From assembly GCA_964425755.1 (NCBI GenBank), contig CAYRNY010000019.1, positions 38,936 to 102,935 of the forward strand: DNA of 64,000 bases, written 5' to 3'. Shown piece after piece: positions 61,594 through 64,000 of the stretch. The position numbers and the translations under genes were made by a program. Under the pieces are notes generated by a model. The model saw only the letters and a list, made by a program, of their open reading frames with translations. It ran no database searches and was not told the origin of the DNA. This stretch comes from CAYRNY01 sp964425755 (GTDB taxonomy: Bacteria > Chloroflexota > Anaerolineae > Aggregatilineales > Aggregatilineaceae). Positions within the stretch are counted from its first letter, which is position 1; each line of letters opens with the position of its first letter.

Positions 61594-61799
61594 GGCACAG
61601 ACGGGGCAGCCATTACCGTCCGGACGAGTTCGGGCACGAACTCGCGTGCGTTGAGGATTTCGAGCAGTACCGGTTCGTCGCGCTCGCTCAGGTGCAGAAT
61701 GCTAGAGCCGGTCTGTTCGGCATGGTCTACGCGTTTGTCGTGCGCAAACCAGATCATCAGTACATCATCTTCATGGTCATACCGCATTTTAAGGCTCAT
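61578..61799 (-). CDS. DUF2283 protein, putative antitoxin
   Basis: A 73-residue protein: MSLKMRYDHEDDVLMIWFA, then HLSERDEPVLLEILNAREF, the usual DUF2283 pattern of a short beta-rich domain ending in an ILNA-like turn. It overlaps the DUF4258 gene by 11 bp (61789-61799). Together they form a toxin-antitoxin-like pair with DUF2283 as likely antitoxin. The frame continues upstream within the other gene but without family similarity. Confidence 0.8.
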   Translation of the reverse strand: MSLKMRYDHEDDVLMIWFAHDKRVDHAEQTGSSILHLSERDEPVLLEILNAREFVPELVRTVMAAPSVPAASA

Positions 61800-62046
61800 A
61801 ACGTGACCTCCTGCCCGGATAAAATGTGACAATCCGAATCGCGTCGTTTTCCTCCACAAACACAATGCGTATCACGTGGCGATCCGAGATGGTCTTCTGT
61901 GCGATCGGCGGGTCAGCCTCATGATCCACATAATCAGGGGCCTGCAAAGCAGCAATGATCTGTTCCTCTGCAATCTCGAAGCCCAGTTCCGCCAGATCAG
62001 TAAATTTCTGGCGGGCGTGTCGTGTGAACCGAATACGTTTGGTCAT
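61789..62046 (-). CDS. DUF4258 protein, putative RelE-like toxin
   Basis: An 85-residue protein: IRFTRHARQKFTDLAELG, then ISDRHVIRIVFVEENDAIRIVTFYP, the RelE/HigB-like strand pattern of DUF4258 proteins. It precedes the DUF2283 gene and overlaps it by 11 bp, as in toxin-antitoxin pairs. ATG 62046 has no strong Shine-Dalgarno. The activity (mRNA cleavage) is inferred from the family only. Confidence 0.78.
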   Translation of the reverse strand: MTKRIRFTRHARQKFTDLAELGFEIAEEQIIAALQAPDYVDHEADPPIAQKTISDRHVIRIVFVEENDAIRIVTFYPGRRSRYEP

Positions 62047-62102
62047 GCCCAATAACCGATATCCAGCGACATTAATCATACCTGACCATGTACTTTCTAG
62101 CA

Positions 62103-62134
62103 CGCCCCGCTGCGGTTATGCGCGGGTGGCGGGG
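62103..62134 (+). repeat. Intergenic hairpin repeat, copy C (3' half)
   Basis: Only CGCCCCGC and the tail TGCGGTTATGCGCGGGTGGC are present; the 5' arm is missing. It lies between the start of the DUF4258 gene and the end of the APH-like gene, both on the minus strand. Confidence 0.6.
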
Positions 62135-62136
62135 TG

Positions 62137-63174
62137 CTACCACGCGGTGCAATCGGCCAGTAACGCCAGCGCTTCCGCGACCATCGCGGTACGCGCCACG
62201 CGCGGCACCCAGCCGTTCCGCGCGATGCGCAGCGTGCTTGTGGCGCGGAAGAAGCGCACCCGTTCAATGAACTGCTCGCGGGCGTCTGCCGTGTGACCCG
62301 CCGCGCGGCAGTACGCGTCAAGCAGGTGCTCCACCAGCGTTAGCGCCTCCGCGACGCTGCCGCCGTGCGTGTTGATGCTGTGCGTGATCTCCGCGACCAG
62401 GCGGCCCACATCGGCGGCGGGATCGGTGATCTTCATCCGTTCCCAGTCGATCGCTACCACGCCATCGTTCCAGGGATAGACGAAGTTGGTGGTCGTCGCG
62501 TCGCCGTGTATCAGCGCGGGGGTATGGGCGTTCATGCGCGCGACGTTTTCCCAGCGGTCGACCAGGCCGAACAACCCGTTGCACACGGTCGCGTTACCCT
62601 CCAGCACGCCCCAGCGCGCCAATTGGTCGACGACCTTGCGCGCGTACTCCGCATCACGGGAGAAGTCCGGCGGCTCGTCCGGCTGCGCGCCGTTTGTGTG
62701 CAGTGTGGCGAGCAGTTGGGCCGCGCCTTCCAGCGCGGGAACCAACTCGCCGGGGCGGTGGCGGCGCACGGCGATGATGTCTTCCAGCGTCAGCCCGTCG
62801 ACGTATTCCAGCAGCAGCACGCCGCGCCACACGGCCAGCGGGCGCAGCGCGCGTATATCGCCTGCTGACAGCCCGGCGGCCCGGGCCTGGAGCGTCATAT
62901 CGTATTCGCGCTGTGCGTGGCGGGGCGCGTCCTTGCCGGTCTTGGCCGCGTAGAACTTGGCGACGATGGCCCATCGTGTCGCGCGTTCGCGGTAGATGTG
63001 CGCCGCGCCCGACATCCGCGCGACGTCCCAGGCGTCTGGCGGCTGCGGGCGATCCCAGTAATGCGCGACAATATGCATCACCAGTGGATCGCCGGCGGGG
63101 ACGGGGGCCCATGCGCCGCGTTGAATCGCGTCACCGGTCGGTGCGTCGAGCGGGAGTTGCGTTTCAGTCGTCAT
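62137..63174 (-). CDS. Aminoglycoside-phosphotransferase-fold kinase (APH family)
   Basis: A 345-residue kinase-fold protein. The catalytic region is HGDATTTNF (Brenner motif) followed by VAIDWERMKITDP with the metal-binding Asp. Lys in AIVAKFYAAKTGK and LLEYVDGLTLEDI form the N-lobe and hinge. GGAAGGGA lies 7 bp before ATG 63174. Family members phosphorylate small molecules such as sugars, choline or antibiotics; no resistance context is present, so the substrate is unknown. Confidence 0.86.
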   Translation of the reverse strand: MTTETQLPLDAPTGDAIQRGAWAPVPAGDPLVMHIVAHYWDRPQPPDAWDVARMSGAAHIYRERATRWAIVAKFYAAKTGKDAPRHAQREYDMTLQARAAGLSAGDIRALRPLAVWRGVLLLEYVDGLTLEDIIAVRRHRPGELVPALEGAAQLLATLHTNGAQPDEPPDFSRDAEYARKVVDQLARWGVLEGNATVCNGLFGLVDRWENVARMNAHTPALIHGDATTTNFVYPWNDGVVAIDWERMKITDPAADVGRLVAEITHSINTHGGSVAEALTLVEHLLDAYCRAAGHTADAREQFIERVRFFRATSTLRIARNGWVPRVARTAMVAEALALLADCTAW

Positions 63175-63250
63175 CAAACGTTCCCTTCCTTCGATGCAAT
63201 TCGGTTTCTAAAGTGTACTATCATTCAACACTTGGTGGCGACACGGACCC

Positions 63251-63300
63251 GGGCGAGCCGTTACGCGCGGCTCGCCCCGGTGCGGTTTTCCGGGCGCGGG
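63251..63300 (+). repeat. Intergenic hairpin repeat, copy D
   Basis: GGGCGAGCCG (63251-63260) pairs perfectly with CGGCTCGCCC (63268-63277) around TTACGCG, followed by GTGCGGTTTTCCGGGCG. This is the most diverged copy. Compensating changes keep the stem, suggesting the hairpin is selected. The DUF433 promoter follows. Confidence 0.65.
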
Positions 63301-63312
63301 CGGGGGACGGAA

Positions 63313-63323
63313 TGCGTTATAAT
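63313..63323 (+). promoter_or_regulatory. Promoter of the DUF433/DUF5615 operon
   Basis: TGCGTTATAAT with TATAAT at 63318-63323, identical to the string before the Uma2 gene. ATG 63363 is preceded by AGGAG at 63347-63351. Confidence 0.5.
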
Positions 63324-63362
63324 CGAGACGACAGGCAGCGCTGTTCAGGAGCATAAAATATC

Positions 63363-63644
63363 ATGGCAACGGTGTTGAGTATCGATCTGATCACATCCGA
63401 CCCGGCTGTGCGCAGAGGGCGTCCATGTGTGGCAGGAACCGGGATTCGCGTAATGGATATCGCCGCTGCAATGCTTTTCCACGATCAGACTCCCGATCAG
63501 ATCGCGGCTGCCTACGAGCTTTCGCTGGCGCAGGTTTACGCGGCGCTAGCGTATTATTACGCCCACAAAGCTGAGATCGACACAGCGATGCGCGAAGACA
63601 GCGCGCTGGTGAAAGCGTTTAAGGACCGTCGGGCTGGTGGATAA
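63363..63644 (+). CDS. DUF433 protein, putative antitoxin
   Basis: A 93-residue protein: RRGRPCVAGTGIRVMDIAA followed by YELSLAQVYAALAYYYAHK, the typical DUF433 helix-turn-helix region. It overlaps the following gene by 8 bp (63637-63644), a normal arrangement for a toxin-antitoxin operon in which DUF433 is the antitoxin of a DUF5615 PIN-like protein. Confidence 0.88.
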   Translation: MATVLSIDLITSDPAVRRGRPCVAGTGIRVMDIAAAMLFHDQTPDQIAAAYELSLAQVYAALAYYYAHKAEIDTAMREDSALVKAFKDRRAGG

Positions 63645-63975
63645 TCTCCGCTTCTATCTGGACGAAAATGTGCCACTTGCCGTAGCCGGGCAGTTGCGGC
63701 GGCGTGAGATTGTGGTCACGACAGCCCGTGAGCAGGGACTGTTGGGTGAGCATGATATCAATCATTTGCGCACAGCAACTGCTATGGGATATGTGCTATG
63801 TACCTATGATGCGGATTTTCTCCGCCTGGCTGGAGAAGGTCTTGAACATGCCGGTATCGTTTACGGACAGGCAGAAAAACACTGGATTGGCGAATGGGTC
63901 AAAGGGCTTGAACGTATTCATGCCGCATATTCTGCTGATGAGATGACAATACCTTCGTCAATTAGGATGAATTGA
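63637..63975 (+). CDS. DUF5615 (PIN-like) protein, putative toxin
   Basis: A 112-residue protein: LRFYLDENVPLAVAGQLRR, then VLCTYDADFLRLA, with the acidic Asp residues expected in Mut7-C/PIN-like nucleases. It starts at GTG 63637 within the end of the DUF433 gene and is translationally coupled. It is complete and ends 25 bp before the window edge. The nuclease activity is inferred from the family. Confidence 0.86.
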   Translation: MDNLRFYLDENVPLAVAGQLRRREIVVTTAREQGLLGEHDINHLRTATAMGYVLCTYDADFLRLAGEGLEHAGIVYGQAEKHWIGEWVKGLERIHAAYSADEMTIPSSIRMN

Positions 63976-64000
63976 AGGCTGGTTCAACAGAGTGAACGCT

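Noticed and set aside
1..64000. CRISPR arrays, insertion sequences, integrases, rRNA operons.
   Set aside because: Reading through the intergenic regions showed no regularly spaced direct repeats, transposase or integrase-like products, or rRNA sequence. The only dispersed repeat found is the hairpin family at 60849-63300.

Overview
The window is GC-rich, densely coded bacterial chromosome. Its content fits Chloroflexota, probably the class Anaerolineae: many GAF-rich sensor kinases, PA14/SH3b surface proteins, PucR regulation, TIR-WD40 architecture, a T-box leader, and promoters dominated by a TGn-TATAAT extended -10. This is an inference from gene content; no rRNA is present to settle it. 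No CRISPR array, insertion sequence, integrase or prophage was seen.

Layout. 1-3316: the tail of a sulfatase, then the translation-termination and tRNA-modification operon prfA-prmC-tsaC. 3388-6334: an AAA ATPase, an AhpD-like gene interrupted by an in-frame TGA exactly where the catalytic cysteine belongs (a selenoprotein candidate), and an MgtC-like membrane protein. 6377-13150: a divergent NarL-type regulator and DevS-like kinase, a Gfo/Idh/MocA oxidoreductase, a PucR regulator and a glutamine synthetase. 13691-24456: a signalling block made of a substrate-binding lipoprotein, a membrane sensor without a kinase domain, a 1572-residue multi-GAF histidine kinase, a threonine-synthase-like enzyme fused to two receiver domains, and a single-domain regulator. 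24687-31741: a secreted PA14/SH3b protein, an 898-residue helical-repeat protein, a GNAT enzyme and two envelope proteins. 31781-42130: a solitary CcrM-like DNA methylase, a Fur regulator, an extracellular metallopeptidase, a YtxH protein, an M24 peptidase, an OmpR-type two-component pair, rimO and an alpha/beta hydrolase.

42217-44535 is an islet of small orphan genes with an excisionase-like HTH protein, ending at tRNA-Gln and a single-domain regulator. 44748-52542 carries rtcB, a TIR-TM-WD40 protein, an XdhC-like protein, an arylamine N-acetyltransferase and an MFS transporter. 52573-60821 starts with a phenylalanine T-box leader and pheS, but pheT lies about 4 kb further on, separated by four unrelated genes (FAD-binding protein, glycosyltransferase-like membrane protein, map, MazG-like). 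60849-63975 is an accessory tail with a Uma2 nuclease-like protein, two toxin-antitoxin-like pairs (DUF4258/DUF2283 and DUF433/DUF5615), an APH-like kinase, and four copies of an intergenic hairpin repeat.

The most notable items are the TGA-interrupted AhpD-like gene (5113-5688), the threonine synthase-REC-REC fusion with an attenuator-like leader beside a giant kinase (21690-23958), the CcrM-like methylase outside its usual taxonomic home, the T-box with split pheS/pheT, and the repeat family around the toxin-antitoxin genes.
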